DNA of 64,000 nucleotides from CBDDHT01 sp965227905 (GTDB lineage Bacteria; Pseudomonadota; Alphaproteobacteria; Rhizobiales; Methyloligellaceae), in NCBI GenBank assembly GCA_965227905.1, contig OZ245780.1:2232001-2296000 (forward strand), in the 5' to 3' direction. Both the position numbers and the translations under genes were made by a program. The notes under the pieces were generated by a model. It searched no databases, was not told the DNA's origin, and worked only from the letters and a program-made list of their open reading frames with translations. Positions 50,629 through 59,521 of the stretch are shown here, in pieces; the stretch's first letter is position 1; each line of letters opens with the position of its first letter.

Positions 50629-51417
50629 TTAAGCGTCGAGCGCGTCTCGAATGGAAAGAAAATCTCGCCATGCAAGCCGTTTTCCGACCGGATTACGGAG
50701 TAGATAGGCGGGATGAAGCGTCGCCAGAACGCGTCGTTCTTTGGCGGCAAATTCTTTTGAGCGCCATTTACCGCGCAGGCGCATAATACCTTCGGTTGTC
50801 TGAAGCAGCTGTTTCGCGGCCGCCCCTCCGAGGAAAACCAGAATTTCCGGATCGACGAGTTCAATCTGCCGCTCCAGGAAAGGCGCACAGGCCTGTACCT
50901 CCTGTGGACTGGGCGTTCGGTTCCCAGGTGGTCGCCAATAGACGACGTTGGTGATGTGAACCTCATCTTCTCCGAGGGCGATCGCGTTCAGCATCTTGTC
51001 GAGAAGACGTCCGGCACGACCGACAAATGGCTGTCCCTGAATATCCTCATCGCGGCCCGGTGCTTCGCCGATGAACATGATTCGTGCCGACGCGCTTCCT
51101 CGATAGAAACACAGATTTTTCGCCGTCGCCTTCAGGCCGCATCCATCGAATGCGGCAAGCGCAGCATGCAAGGCATCCAGTGTGTCGGAACCGGATGCAG
51201 CGGCGTTTCCAGCATGGTCCCCAGCATCGGCTTGTGCAGCCGGCCGAGGCCGCGGTGCCGTTTCAGCGGGACGCCCGACGGGCGGCCTTGTCGTTTCGAC
51301 AGGGCTCGTCGATGCCGCAAACCAGTCCACCGGCACGTCGCCAATAGCCTCGTCGATGCCCATGGCTTCGTACCAGTCAGCAATGGCTGAATTCGGTGAT
51401 GGATCGCGCGGTGTCAT
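50629..51417 (-). CDS. Uracil-DNA glycosylase, family 4-like
   Basis: The 262-residue protein has an N-terminal Ala/Pro-rich region of ~95 residues, then the glycosylase: GEAPGRDEDIQGQPFVGRAG (uracil/water site), NVVYWRPPGNRTP, LVFLGGAAAKQLL, and the minor-groove loop HPAYLLRNP. It removes uracil from DNA. Family 4 enzymes bind a 4Fe-4S cluster by four Cys; here candidates are those in FDGCGLKATAKNLCF and VQACAPF, so the cluster set looks incomplete by eye. Start 51417 is chosen; the frame is open to 51462. Confidence 0.87.
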   Translation of the reverse strand: MTPRDPSPNSAIADWYEAMGIDEAIGDVPVDWFAASTSPVETTRPPVGRPAETAPRPRPAAQADAGDHAGNAAASGSDTLDALHAALAAFDGCGLKATAKNLCFYRGSASARIMFIGEAPGRDEDIQGQPFVGRAGRLLDKMLNAIALGEDEVHITNVVYWRPPGNRTPSPQEVQACAPFLERQIELVDPEILVFLGGAAAKQLLQTTEGIMRLRGKWRSKEFAAKERRVLATLHPAYLLRNPVGKRLAWRDFLSIRDALDA

Positions 51418-51518
51418 TGTGCGCCAGCATAGTATGGTCAAAGGGTCGTTAGCCAGCAGCAACGGGAAACGGGCGATCCCTCGGCGACCGCAGCTGGCGC
51501 ATCACACCATGGCAAGGG

Positions 51519-52013
51519 CTACTTGGCCATCTCTCTGGCTTGGGTCCTGCGCTGAGAAGGGCGCGTGGGACGGGCTTTGCGAGCCTCTTTCCTGGCTGCT
51601 GCAGGTTTGCGTCTTGAAGCCTTTTTCTTTGCAGTCTTCGGTTTCGCTGCGGCGATCTCTCTCAGCAGATGACCGTCCAGGACAGTGAAGAACGCTTCCA
51701 TGGCTTCATCGAACCAGATATCGAGATTCGTGCCATCACTGTCTGCATCGGCCTGGGACGACGATTCCAGACGGCGCACAATCGCCCCCAATGTCGACGT
51801 CTGTGCATGTTGGGAAAGACGAATTCCGCCTTTCGGGCCACGGACCGTATCAAGAAAACCTTCCTGACGCAGTAGCGTACAGATCTTGAGCGCCATTTGT
51901 TTCCGTAAACCAAGCTCTTCCGCCATATCGGCAACCTTGATGAGGGTGTCACCATGGTTGTGGCAAAAAACGAGAATCTTTACGGCGTCAGAGGTTTGTT
52001 TCGTCAGTTTCAT
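51519..52013 (-). CDS. Rrf2-family regulator with long lysine/arginine-rich tail
   Basis: This 164-residue protein starts MKLTKQTSDAVKIL, the canonical Rrf2/NsrR start, and has a winged helix at ~1-80 (RKQMALKICTLLRQEGFL, VRGPKGGIRLSQHA). The cluster-ligand cysteines usual in IscR, NsrR or RirA at ~90-110 are absent; only Cys17 and Cys45 occur, both in the DNA-binding domain. From ~residue 120 the protein is a basic tail of Lys, Arg, Ala and Pro (AKPKTAKKKASRRKPAAARK and on), like histone H1 or AlgP tails. It should bind DNA without an iron-sulfur switch. Confidence 0.85.
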   Translation of the reverse strand: MKLTKQTSDAVKILVFCHNHGDTLIKVADMAEELGLRKQMALKICTLLRQEGFLDTVRGPKGGIRLSQHAQTSTLGAIVRRLESSSQADADSDGTNLDIWFDEAMEAFFTVLDGHLLREIAAAKPKTAKKKASRRKPAAARKEARKARPTRPSQRRTQAREMAK

Positions 52014-52024
52014 AGACGCCCGAC

Positions 52025-52330
52025 CTATGTCTTTGCGTTCATGCCGTGCTCGTTTTTCCGGTTCAGCCTGCAAAGTCGCGGGAGAATATACGGCACATCG
52101 GGTTGCGGTGGTACGCTGACCTTTACTTCACAGTCAAATACGTCGGAAAGCAGGGCATCTGTCAACACATGGCGTGGGATTCCGGACGCCGTAATCTGTC
52201 CCTGGGACATGAGGACGATGTGGTCCGCATTGGAGGAAGCGAGGCCCATGTCGTGTACGAAGGCGACAACCGTCGTCCGGTTGGCCGCAACAGTCGGAGA
52301 GGAAGGTCGCAGTAGCCCAGGTTCTAAGCG
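52025..52330 (-). pseudogene. C-terminal remnant of heme ABC transporter ATPase (hmuV-like)
   Basis: A minus-strand frame keeps ~75 residues of an HmuV-like ATPase: the H-loop in TVVAFVHDMGLASSNADHIV, LMSQGQITASGIPRHVL and a C-terminal VPYILPRLCRL. Walker A, signature and Walker B motifs are missing, and the sequence upstream (from ~52330) is unrelated, so the gene is a 3' fragment. It lies directly beside a heme-oxygenase-like gene, suggesting that a heme-uptake cluster was once here. Confidence 0.72.
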
Positions 52331-52584
52331 CTGCAAACAATTAGATTTGCCGGTCATGTTGTGGTTTATCGGTCCGCGCTGGCCTGGAATTGAAACGTCA
52401 ATAAGAGGATGCGGCCGTGGCAAGAATACCGCATTTGTCATCAATGGATGTTGCGGCCAATTGATTGAGCAGTTTGTTGTCTTTCGGCTGATTCATGGTC
52501 CGGAGGGCAGATCGTGACATTGTGACCGCCAAGCTGCATCACAGTAGCCACGCGACACAACAAGCAAGTGGATGGAGAACGAAA

Positions 52585-52947
52585 GTGTACATCGCAATGA
52601 ATCGCTTCAAGGTCGGTAAGGATGCTGCGAGCGACTTCGAGAAACTCTGGAATTCTCGTGAATCCTATCTTCATGAGGTGGATGGCTTCGAGGGATTCCA
52701 TCTCCTTCGCGGTCCTGAGCGCGAGGATCATATTCTTTACGCGTCACACACCCTCTGGTGCTGCTATGCCGACTTCCAGGAATGGACGAAATCGGAACAG
52801 TTCCGCAAAGCACACACAAACGCCGGTTCGAGCTCTACACGTCCGCTCTATCTCGAGCATCCCGAATTCGAAGGTTTCAATGTTGTTCAGGAAGTCACTT
52901 CGGACGGCACAAAGCGAGTACTTGAGACTGAAAGTTTGAACGACTGA
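52585..52947 (+). CDS. Antibiotic-biosynthesis-monooxygenase-fold protein, heme-degrading type
   Basis: The 120-residue protein is a ferredoxin-like ABM domain: YIAMNRFKVGKDAASDFEKLW, the Asn/Trp-rich text SYLHEVDGFEGFHLLRGP, and a conserved FQEWTKSEQFRKAH with His. This pattern matches IsdG/HmoB-like heme-degrading monooxygenases (Asn, Trp and His catalytic set). GTG 52585 is chosen because GGAG at 52574-52577 precedes it. The neighbouring hmuV remnant supports a role in heme-iron release. The C-terminus ends in a Ser/Thr-rich tail unlike the family. Confidence 0.8.
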   Translation: MYIAMNRFKVGKDAASDFEKLWNSRESYLHEVDGFEGFHLLRGPEREDHILYASHTLWCCYADFQEWTKSEQFRKAHTNAGSSSTRPLYLEHPEFEGFNVVQEVTSDGTKRVLETESLND

Positions 52948-53121
52948 TATTACTGATCCGTCCGATCAAGCGCCGAACGTTGAAATGGTCGCTCGCCTTG
53001 GGAAGAATCCCGATTGCATGCTTGGACTGATCACTGCGAAATATGGAGTTAGCCTGTTCGAAGCCGTACCGTTATGGAGCCGCACATAGCTCTATCTTTC
53101 CGAATATAATATTCGTCGGTT

Positions 53122-53460
53122 TTACCTCGGGCCGACATAAGGCGGGTCCAGCCGCGCATCCGCACAACGATGCCCATTCCAATATCGGAACTCACCGCAA
53201 TTCGATGGGCGTATAACGCCCCCACCATAGGTTGGGGCGAGATACTCGGGCGCGGGTACCGGTACCGGCGTCGCTATTGGCCGTTCGGCGTACACGCCGC
53301 CTGGTTGGCCCGAGACGGATCCATCTGGACCATGCTGTCTTTGATCGTAATAGGGAGCGCGTTCTTTGGGGCTTTCGGCAACATAAGTCTGTGCCTTGGC
53401 TTGGGTCGCCGGCGCGATGAATCCTGCGACCACAAGAGCAGCGAATGCGACGCGAAACAT
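53122..53460 (-). CDS. Small exported Pro-rich protein
   Basis: The 112-residue protein has a clear signal peptide (FRVAFAALVVAGFIAPATQA, cleavage near AKA-QT) and a mature part rich in Pro, Tyr and Gly (PVPVPAPEYLAPTYGGG) ending in a two-Cys segment (NCGEFRYWNGHRCADARLD). The CxEFRYWNGxRCxDAR-like end is found in other small exported alphaproteobacterial proteins of unknown function. It stands alone, divergent from the ETF-QO gene. Confidence 0.8.
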   Translation of the reverse strand: MFRVAFAALVVAGFIAPATQAKAQTYVAESPKERAPYYDQRQHGPDGSVSGQPGGVYAERPIATPVPVPAPEYLAPTYGGGVIRPSNCGEFRYWNGHRCADARLDPPYVGPR

Positions 53461-53686
53461 GCAAGCCTCCTAAAGGGTCAGTGCATTAGACCGACATAAC
53501 GCGGCTTAATTTGGCCCAAGAGCCAAACTCTTCCTGCTAAGAAATGGCCATTGCAAGAGTTCGTTACAACCTTGAGGGACCGCGGATCAAGGCGGAAACG
53601 CTGTGAAACGGCGTGGGCGCACGATTTGACCCATGCAGTGCACGCCTTTATCGAGAAGAGGTGGAGACAAAGAGAGGGGCGCAAGC

Positions 53687-55354
53687 ATGAACGACAGGCC
53701 GGAACGAGAGTCGATGGAGGTCGACATTGTGATCGTCGGTGCCGGGCCTGCAGGTCTGTCGGCGGCAATCCGATTGCGCCAGCTCGCCGAAGAGCATGAC
53801 CATGATCTGTCCGTCGTCGTTCTCGAGAAGGGATCCGAAGTCGGGGCTCATATATTGTCGGGCGCCGTGATCGACCCAAGCGGCATCAATCAACTTTTCC
53901 CGGATTGGAAAGACCGCGGTGCTCCAATCGAAACGCCCGTCACTCGAGATCGCTTTCTGTATCTCGGACCAGAAGGTGATGTGAGCCTGCCATTATTCCT
54001 CATGCCGCCACTGATGAGTAATCACGGATGCTATGTGGTCAGCCTTGGGCAAGTCTGCCGCTGGCTTGGCGAACAGGCAGAGGAGCTTGGCGTCGATATT
54101 TTCCCAGGCTTCGCGGCATCGAGCCTTATCCAAAATGACGATGGTGCGGTCGTGGGTGTAGCAACCGGCGACATGGGGATTGGCCGTAATGGCGAGCCCA
54201 AGGACGGCTATACGCCGGGTATGGATCTCCTGGCGAAGTACACACTGATAGGTGAAGGTGTTCGCGGTTCGCTGACCAAGGGACTTATCGAGAAATATGC
54301 TCTGGATGCCGAGTCTGAACCTCAGAAATACGGCATCGGGCTGAAAGAGCTCTGGGAAGTCGATCCATCCAAGCACCAGCCAGGACTTGTGCAGCACACA
54401 ATGGGCTGGCCGCTGGACAATCGAACGGGCGGCGGATCGTTCCTGTACCACTTCGGCGACAATCTGGTCTCGGTCGGCTTTGTGGTCCATCTCAACTACA
54501 CAAACCCGCACTTGTCGCCCTATGACGAATTTCAGCGGTTCAAAACGCACGCGACCGTTCGCGATGTGTTTGAGGGCGGTCGGCGTATCGCCTATGGCGC
54601 AAGAGCGATTTCGGAAGGCGGAGCCCAGTCGATCCCGCAATTGACCTTTCCCGGAGGTGCACTCATGGGATGCGCGGCCGGCTTCTTGAATGTGCCTCGG
54701 ATCAAAGGGTCCCATAACGCGATGCTCACGGGCATCATGGCGGCTGAGGCTGCATTCGAGGCAATTCGCGAAGAACGCGCCCACGACAAGCTGACCAGCT
54801 ATCCGCAGTCTTATGCGGCCAGTCCGGTTGCGCGGGAGTTGAAGCGCGTGCGGAACGTCAAACCGCTATGGTCGAGGTTCGGCACGCGTCTTGGCGTCGC
54901 GCTTGGCGGCATGGATATGTGGCTCAACACCCTGTTGCCGTTTCTGGGGCACACGCTCAAACACGGCAAGGCCGACCACGCCGCTCTCAAGTCGGCGAAA
55001 GCCTGCAAGCCGATCGACTATCCCAAGCCAGACGGTGTTCTGACCTTCGATAAGCTAACCAATGTCTCCTTCTCGGCGACGAACCACGAAGAAGACCAGC
55101 CGATCCATCTGAAGGTCGGCGATATGAATGTCCAGAAGTCGGTTGAATTGGAGGTGTTCGCCGGCCCGTCCGCCCGCTATTGCCCAGCGGGGGTTTACGA
55201 GTGGGTCGATGACGATCAGGCGGGCGGCAAACAGTTGGTGATCAATGCGCAGAATTGCGTGCATTGCAAAACCTGCGACATCAAGGATCCGGAACAGAAT
55301 ATCAACTGGGTTTGCCCGGAAGGCGGCGGCGGGCCGAACTATCCGAATATGTGA
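53687..55354 (+). CDS. Electron transfer flavoprotein-ubiquinone oxidoreductase
   Basis: The 555-residue membrane-bound flavoprotein passes electrons from ETF to ubiquinone. It has the FAD motif VIVGAGPAGLSAAIRLRQL, AHILSGAVIDP, GAQSIPQLTFPGGALMGCAAGF, and a C-terminal ferredoxin-like domain with the 4Fe-4S set (CPAGVYEW, CVHCKTCDIKDP, WVCPEGGGGPNYP). ATG 53687 follows GAGAGGGG. It serves fatty-acid and amino-acid oxidation. Upstream sequence to 53461 shows no gene. Confidence 0.95.
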   Translation: MNDRPERESMEVDIVIVGAGPAGLSAAIRLRQLAEEHDHDLSVVVLEKGSEVGAHILSGAVIDPSGINQLFPDWKDRGAPIETPVTRDRFLYLGPEGDVSLPLFLMPPLMSNHGCYVVSLGQVCRWLGEQAEELGVDIFPGFAASSLIQNDDGAVVGVATGDMGIGRNGEPKDGYTPGMDLLAKYTLIGEGVRGSLTKGLIEKYALDAESEPQKYGIGLKELWEVDPSKHQPGLVQHTMGWPLDNRTGGGSFLYHFGDNLVSVGFVVHLNYTNPHLSPYDEFQRFKTHATVRDVFEGGRRIAYGARAISEGGAQSIPQLTFPGGALMGCAAGFLNVPRIKGSHNAMLTGIMAAEAAFEAIREERAHDKLTSYPQSYAASPVARELKRVRNVKPLWSRFGTRLGVALGGMDMWLNTLLPFLGHTLKHGKADHAALKSAKACKPIDYPKPDGVLTFDKLTNVSFSATNHEEDQPIHLKVGDMNVQKSVELEVFAGPSARYCPAGVYEWVDDDQAGGKQLVINAQNCVHCKTCDIKDPEQNINWVCPEGGGGPNYPNM

Positions 55355-55468
55355 TCGCAAGGAGAGGGGCCTTGAGGGTGCCTTTATTCCTTGCAGGATC
55401 GGGCGAATGGCGTAATCCTTGCGCGCAGAGAATTTGGCTTCCAACATTGGATGGCGAAGCGGACACAC

Positions 55469-57229
55469 ATGACCGGCAATATCAAGCGTGCAATGCGATG
55501 GGGCAAGGTTGCGATTTTGGCCTTGGCCCTGATTGGAATAACCGGAACTTTCTCAGATATTACAGCGATTAATCAGACCAAGGCGGAACCTGAATCGCTT
55601 CTGGGCAACTATTTGGCGGGACGTTTCGCAAAGAGTCAGCGCGATTCGAAAACAGCGGCGGATTACTACGGAAAAGCGCTCGCAAGAGACCCGAAAAACG
55701 ACCGAATCCTTGAGCAAACATTCATGCTCGCCGCATCGACCGGGTCGTTTGAAGAAGCGCTGGAGCTCGCCGAGAAAGTCATCAAGTCGACTCCGGATCA
55801 TCGCGCGGCGCGCTATGTCCTGGCGGCTCGCGCCTTCAAGAGTGGCGATTTTGACGGGGCGGACGCACACCTTTCCAAAGTGCGCAGTGCACCTGTTGAC
55901 GAACTCACCACGAGATTGGCGCGCGCCTGGATCAGCCTCGCAAAGGGTGAGCCCGACGCAGCTTTCGAACGGTTGGCGACGGCCAAGAAAGCGGAATGGT
56001 CGGAGTATTATCAGCTCTATCACAAAGGTTTGATTGCTGATCTGGCCGGTCGGCCGAAGGTCGCGCAAGAGGCCTATGCGAAGGCCTTCAAGAAGAATCC
56101 TCGGACGCTAAGATTGGCGCAGGCCTATGCCCAGAGCGCCATGAGTGCGAAGAATACAAAACTTGCCCGGCGGATTCTGGGAACACATATCGGGCGCTCA
56201 TCAGGCCATCCTTTGACGAAGGCTCTTCTGGCAGACATCGAGAGCGGTAAGCCGGTTGGCATTCTCATGCAGAATGCCGGGATGGGAATTGCCGAGGTCT
56301 TCTATGGCATCGGTGATGCGCTGACGGGTGAGGGTGGTTTCGAGCCCGGTACGATCTATCTACAGATCGCTCGCTATATGCGGCCCGAGTTTCCGCTCGC
56401 AAATGTCGCCCTCGGCGAAGTTTACGAGTCGAGCGAGAAGTACGATCTCTCAATCAAGGTCTATGACAGCATTCTCGAAGAATCGCCGCTCTGGATGAAC
56501 ACGCAGGTCCGCAAGGCGTTCAGCCTGAATTCTCTCAAGCGTGTCGACGATGCCAAGGCCCTCTTGGACATGCTGGCCGACAAGTTCCCCAAAGAAACGC
56601 GACCGCTGAATGCGCTTGGCAATATCTTGCGGTCTCACAAGCGGTATGCCGAGGCCATCGAATATTACAGCCGCGCGATTGCGTTGATTGAAAAACCGAC
56701 CAAGGCTCACTGGCGTCTCTATTATGCACGTGGCGTTTGCTACGAGCGGGAAAAGAACTGGCCCAAGGCCGAAGCCGATCTCGAAAAGGCGCTGTCGCTG
56801 GACGGCTCGCAGTCCCTGGTCCTCAACTATCTCGGTTACTCCTGGGTCGACCAGGGTAAGAATCTCGAACGGGCGATGGGACTGATCCGCAAGGCGGTCA
56901 AGCTCAAGCCGGACGACGGGTACTTCGTGGACAGCCTCGGATGGGCTTACTACAGGCTCGGAGATTTCGATAAGGCGGTCGAGCATCTGGAACGTGCTGT
57001 GGAGTTGCGTCCCGACGATCCGGTCATCAACGATCACCTCGGCGATGCCTATTGGCATGTTGGCCGGCGGGAAGAAGCCAAATATCAGTGGACGCAGTCT
57101 CTGACGCTGAAGCCCGAACCCGACGACGCCAAGAAGACCCGGACAAAGCTTGCCGACGGTCTGAAAGACGCGCAGCAAACCAAGGCCGAAGTCGAAAAAG
57201 ACGAGCCGGAAACGAAAGCGCCGAACTGA
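55469..57229 (+). CDS. TPR-repeat protein, membrane-anchored or exported
   Basis: The 586-residue protein has an N-terminal hydrophobic helix (WGKVAILALALIGITGTF), most likely an uncleaved anchor or signal, and about a dozen tetratricopeptide repeats (for example AADYYGKALARDPKNDRILE, YAEAIEYYSRAIAL, FDKAVEHLERAVELRPDDP). The C-terminus is Lys/Glu-rich. The layout is that of the TPR proteins beside ispE in Hyphomicrobiales, probably a scaffold for envelope proteins. The start may instead be ATG 55451, six codons upstream; no strong ribosome site decides. Confidence 0.85.
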   Translation: MTGNIKRAMRWGKVAILALALIGITGTFSDITAINQTKAEPESLLGNYLAGRFAKSQRDSKTAADYYGKALARDPKNDRILEQTFMLAASTGSFEEALELAEKVIKSTPDHRAARYVLAARAFKSGDFDGADAHLSKVRSAPVDELTTRLARAWISLAKGEPDAAFERLATAKKAEWSEYYQLYHKGLIADLAGRPKVAQEAYAKAFKKNPRTLRLAQAYAQSAMSAKNTKLARRILGTHIGRSSGHPLTKALLADIESGKPVGILMQNAGMGIAEVFYGIGDALTGEGGFEPGTIYLQIARYMRPEFPLANVALGEVYESSEKYDLSIKVYDSILEESPLWMNTQVRKAFSLNSLKRVDDAKALLDMLADKFPKETRPLNALGNILRSHKRYAEAIEYYSRAIALIEKPTKAHWRLYYARGVCYEREKNWPKAEADLEKALSLDGSQSLVLNYLGYSWVDQGKNLERAMGLIRKAVKLKPDDGYFVDSLGWAYYRLGDFDKAVEHLERAVELRPDDPVINDHLGDAYWHVGRREEAKYQWTQSLTLKPEPDDAKKTRTKLADGLKDAQQTKAEVEKDEPETKAPN

Positions 57230-57246
57230 GTTCAGGTGTTTGGTCA

Positions 57247-58113
57247 ATGGCGCCGTTGACGGAGTTGGCCGCAGCGAAGGTCAACCTGACCCTGCAGGTT
57301 CTGGGGCGCAGGCCGGACGGCTACCATGAGATCCAGAGTCTGACGGCATTTGCCGATCTTGGTGATCAACTTTCGCTGGAGCCCGGCGATGAGCTGCGGC
57401 TTGACGTGGTTGGTGAGAATGCCGGTGCGTTGACAGCCGACAATCTCGTTCTCAAGGCCGCCCACTCCTTTATTGAGTTGCGACCTGAAGCCAAGGCCGG
57501 GACATTCAGGCTACATAAGTCATTGCCCGTGGCAGCCGGACTTGGCGGAGGATCCGCAGATGCCGCTGCTGCGGTGCGGCTCCTCATGCGTGCAAACGAT
57601 ATTGTACTGAATGCTGATGAGGCAACCAGCCTCTGCTTGGGTATTGGGGCTGACGTGCGTGTTTGTCTCGACAGCAGGGCCGCAATCATGTGGGGCGTCG
57701 GGGAAAAGCAGATCGCAATCCCACCGCTCCCACAGGTTCCAGCAGTGCTCGTCAATCCAGCCGTACCGCTCTCAACGCCTGCCGTCTTTAAAGCGCTGTC
57801 AGCGGCCAATGTAACATCTGCTGGAGTCGGTGAACCGAATCCGGTTGGCCCATTCGAAGATGTGGAAGAACTTGCCGCGTTCGCAAAGCCTGTGGCGAAT
57901 GACCTTGAGGCGGCGGCCAAACGGTTGGAGCCCACCATCAATAAAGTACAGGACGAATTACTTGGAACGTCAGGCGTTCTCCTGGTGCGTCTGTCGGGAA
58001 GCGGTCCGACGGTTTTCGGACTGTTCAGTCAGCAGCAGGAGGCAGCTGCCGCGGCGGCACAAATCACAAGTGCGCATCCAGATTGGTGGGTCCGCTCAAC
58101 AGTTCTATCTTGA
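57247..58113 (+). CDS. ispE: 4-diphosphocytidyl-2-C-methyl-D-erythritol kinase
   Basis: The 288-residue GHMP kinase phosphorylates CDP-methylerythritol in the MEP isoprenoid pathway. Motifs are AAAKVNLTLQVLGRRPDGYHEIQS (substrate and first kinase motif), the ATP loop PVAAGLGGGSADAAAA at ~100, and the C-terminal VRLSGSGPTVFGLF. ATG 57247 is chosen as the family start; it is 17 bp after the TPR gene. With the polyprenyl synthase convergent next door, isoprenoid genes cluster here. Confidence 0.94.
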   Translation: MAPLTELAAAKVNLTLQVLGRRPDGYHEIQSLTAFADLGDQLSLEPGDELRLDVVGENAGALTADNLVLKAAHSFIELRPEAKAGTFRLHKSLPVAAGLGGGSADAAAAVRLLMRANDIVLNADEATSLCLGIGADVRVCLDSRAAIMWGVGEKQIAIPPLPQVPAVLVNPAVPLSTPAVFKALSAANVTSAGVGEPNPVGPFEDVEELAAFAKPVANDLEAAAKRLEPTINKVQDELLGTSGVLLVRLSGSGPTVFGLFSQQQEAAAAAAQITSAHPDWWVRSTVLS

Positions 58114-58129
58114 TCGGTAAATGTGCGCC

Positions 58130-59146
58130 CTAGTGAGCGCGCTCGATGCAGAAGGCGATGCTCTCGAGCATGGCGGCCTTGTAGTCCGACTCTGGGAAAA
58201 TCGCGAGGGCGTCGTGAGCCATGGTGCCATAGTGGCGAGCACGCTCGATCGTATCGGCAAGTGCGCCATGCTTTTCCATCAGTGAGATGGCACGCTCCAG
58301 ATCGCCATCGTCCACATCGCCTTCTTGGAGCGTCATGCGCCAGAACTCGCGCTCCTCTTCCGAGCCTCGCCGATAGGACAGCACGACGGGAAGGGTGATC
58401 TTGCCCTCGCGCAGATCGTCCCCAACAGATTTGCCGAGCTTGGCCTGTTCGCCGGAATAATCGAGCGCATCATCGACGAGCTGAAATGCGAGACCGAGAT
58501 TCTTGCCGAATGACCTCAGGGCGTCCTGTTCCTGCTGCGGGCGTTCGGCGACAACGGCTCCAACCTCGGCTGCAGCGGAAAACAACGCGGCGGTCTTGGC
58601 ACCGATGACGGCGAGATAGTCGTCCTCGGTCGTTGCCATGTTCTTGGATGCGGCAAGCTGCATGACCTCGCCTTCGGCAATAATGGCTGCAGCATTGGAC
58701 AAGATGCGCAAAGCGCCCATCGAGCCGACATCGACCATCATCTTGAAAGCCTGGCCGAGGAGGAAATCGCCGACGAGCACGCTGGCCTCGTTTCCCCAAA
58801 GGATGCGGGCTGTCGTCTTTCCGCGTCGCAAGTCACTCTCATCGACGACATCGTCATGGAGCAGCGTTGCGGTGTGCATGAACTCGACGCTTGCCGCGAG
58901 CGTTACATGCCCAGTGCCTTCGTAGTTGCACATCCGGGCTGCGGCGATGGTGAGCATTGGCCGAATACGCTTGCCGCCTGAATCGATCAGGTGCCGCGCG
59001 AGCTCAAGAATAAGGTCGACGTCCGACTTCACATTGTCCAGGATGATGGCGTTGACGCTGGCCATTTCCGGGGCAACGAGATCGTTCAAGGGCTGCAAAC
59101 TCGCTTTGCCAGTACGCACGCCTTCCAAAGATACGACTACTCCCAA
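58130..59146 (-). CDS. Long-chain polyprenyl diphosphate synthase
   Basis: The 338-residue all-helical prenyltransferase has the first Asp-rich motif DDVVD (98-102) in LLHDDVVDESDLRRGK and the second in FQLVDDALDYSG (~226), plus GGKRIRPML. Small residues before the first motif (MHTATLL) fit a long product such as octa- or decaprenyl diphosphate for the ubiquinone side chain. It is convergent with ispE and divergent from the DUF2007 gene. Confidence 0.92.
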   Translation of the reverse strand: MGVVVSLEGVRTGKASLQPLNDLVAPEMASVNAIILDNVKSDVDLILELARHLIDSGGKRIRPMLTIAAARMCNYEGTGHVTLAASVEFMHTATLLHDDVVDESDLRRGKTTARILWGNEASVLVGDFLLGQAFKMMVDVGSMGALRILSNAAAIIAEGEVMQLAASKNMATTEDDYLAVIGAKTAALFSAAAEVGAVVAERPQQEQDALRSFGKNLGLAFQLVDDALDYSGEQAKLGKSVGDDLREGKITLPVVLSYRRGSEEEREFWRMTLQEGDVDDGDLERAISLMEKHGALADTIERARHYGTMAHDALAIFPESDYKAAMLESIAFCIERAH

Positions 59147-59296
59147 GAGAACCCCCGGCTCACATTATGTTCAGCGGAGTATATTCAGAGGTGTCGTATC
59201 GCGGTCAAGTTGTTAGACTCGGGACATTATGCCCCTGCCATCGCGGGAAATGCACCGGGCGTTTCGGATGAAGCAGCGTATGGGAATCCTCATTTC

Positions 59297-59521
59297 GTGA
59301 AAGAAGTACTGCGGAGCAATGATGTGGTGCTCTTATCCTTTGTGGATGCACTGCTGAAAGATGCCGGGATCGAACATGCGGTCCTTGATGGCAATATGAG
59401 CATTACCGAGGGCTCGATCGGGATATTTCCGCGCCGGGTTTGCGTTGCCGAGGACGAGTGGATGCAGGCGCGGCGTATTCTCACCGATGCCGGACTCGAG
59501 GAAAATGTCTGCAAGGAGTGA
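59297..59521 (+). CDS. DUF2007-family small protein
   Basis: The 74-residue protein matches the putative signal-transducing DUF2007 family: VLRSNDVVLLSFVDALLKDAGIEH, the core VLDGNMSITEGSIGIFPRRV, and WMQARRILTDAGL. GTG 59297 is chosen because the domain starts at once; longer in-frame starts would overlap the opposite gene. The stop overlaps the methyltransferase start by 17 bp, so the pair is translationally linked. The function is unknown. Confidence 0.8.
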   Translation: MKEVLRSNDVVLLSFVDALLKDAGIEHAVLDGNMSITEGSIGIFPRRVCVAEDEWMQARRILTDAGLEENVCKE

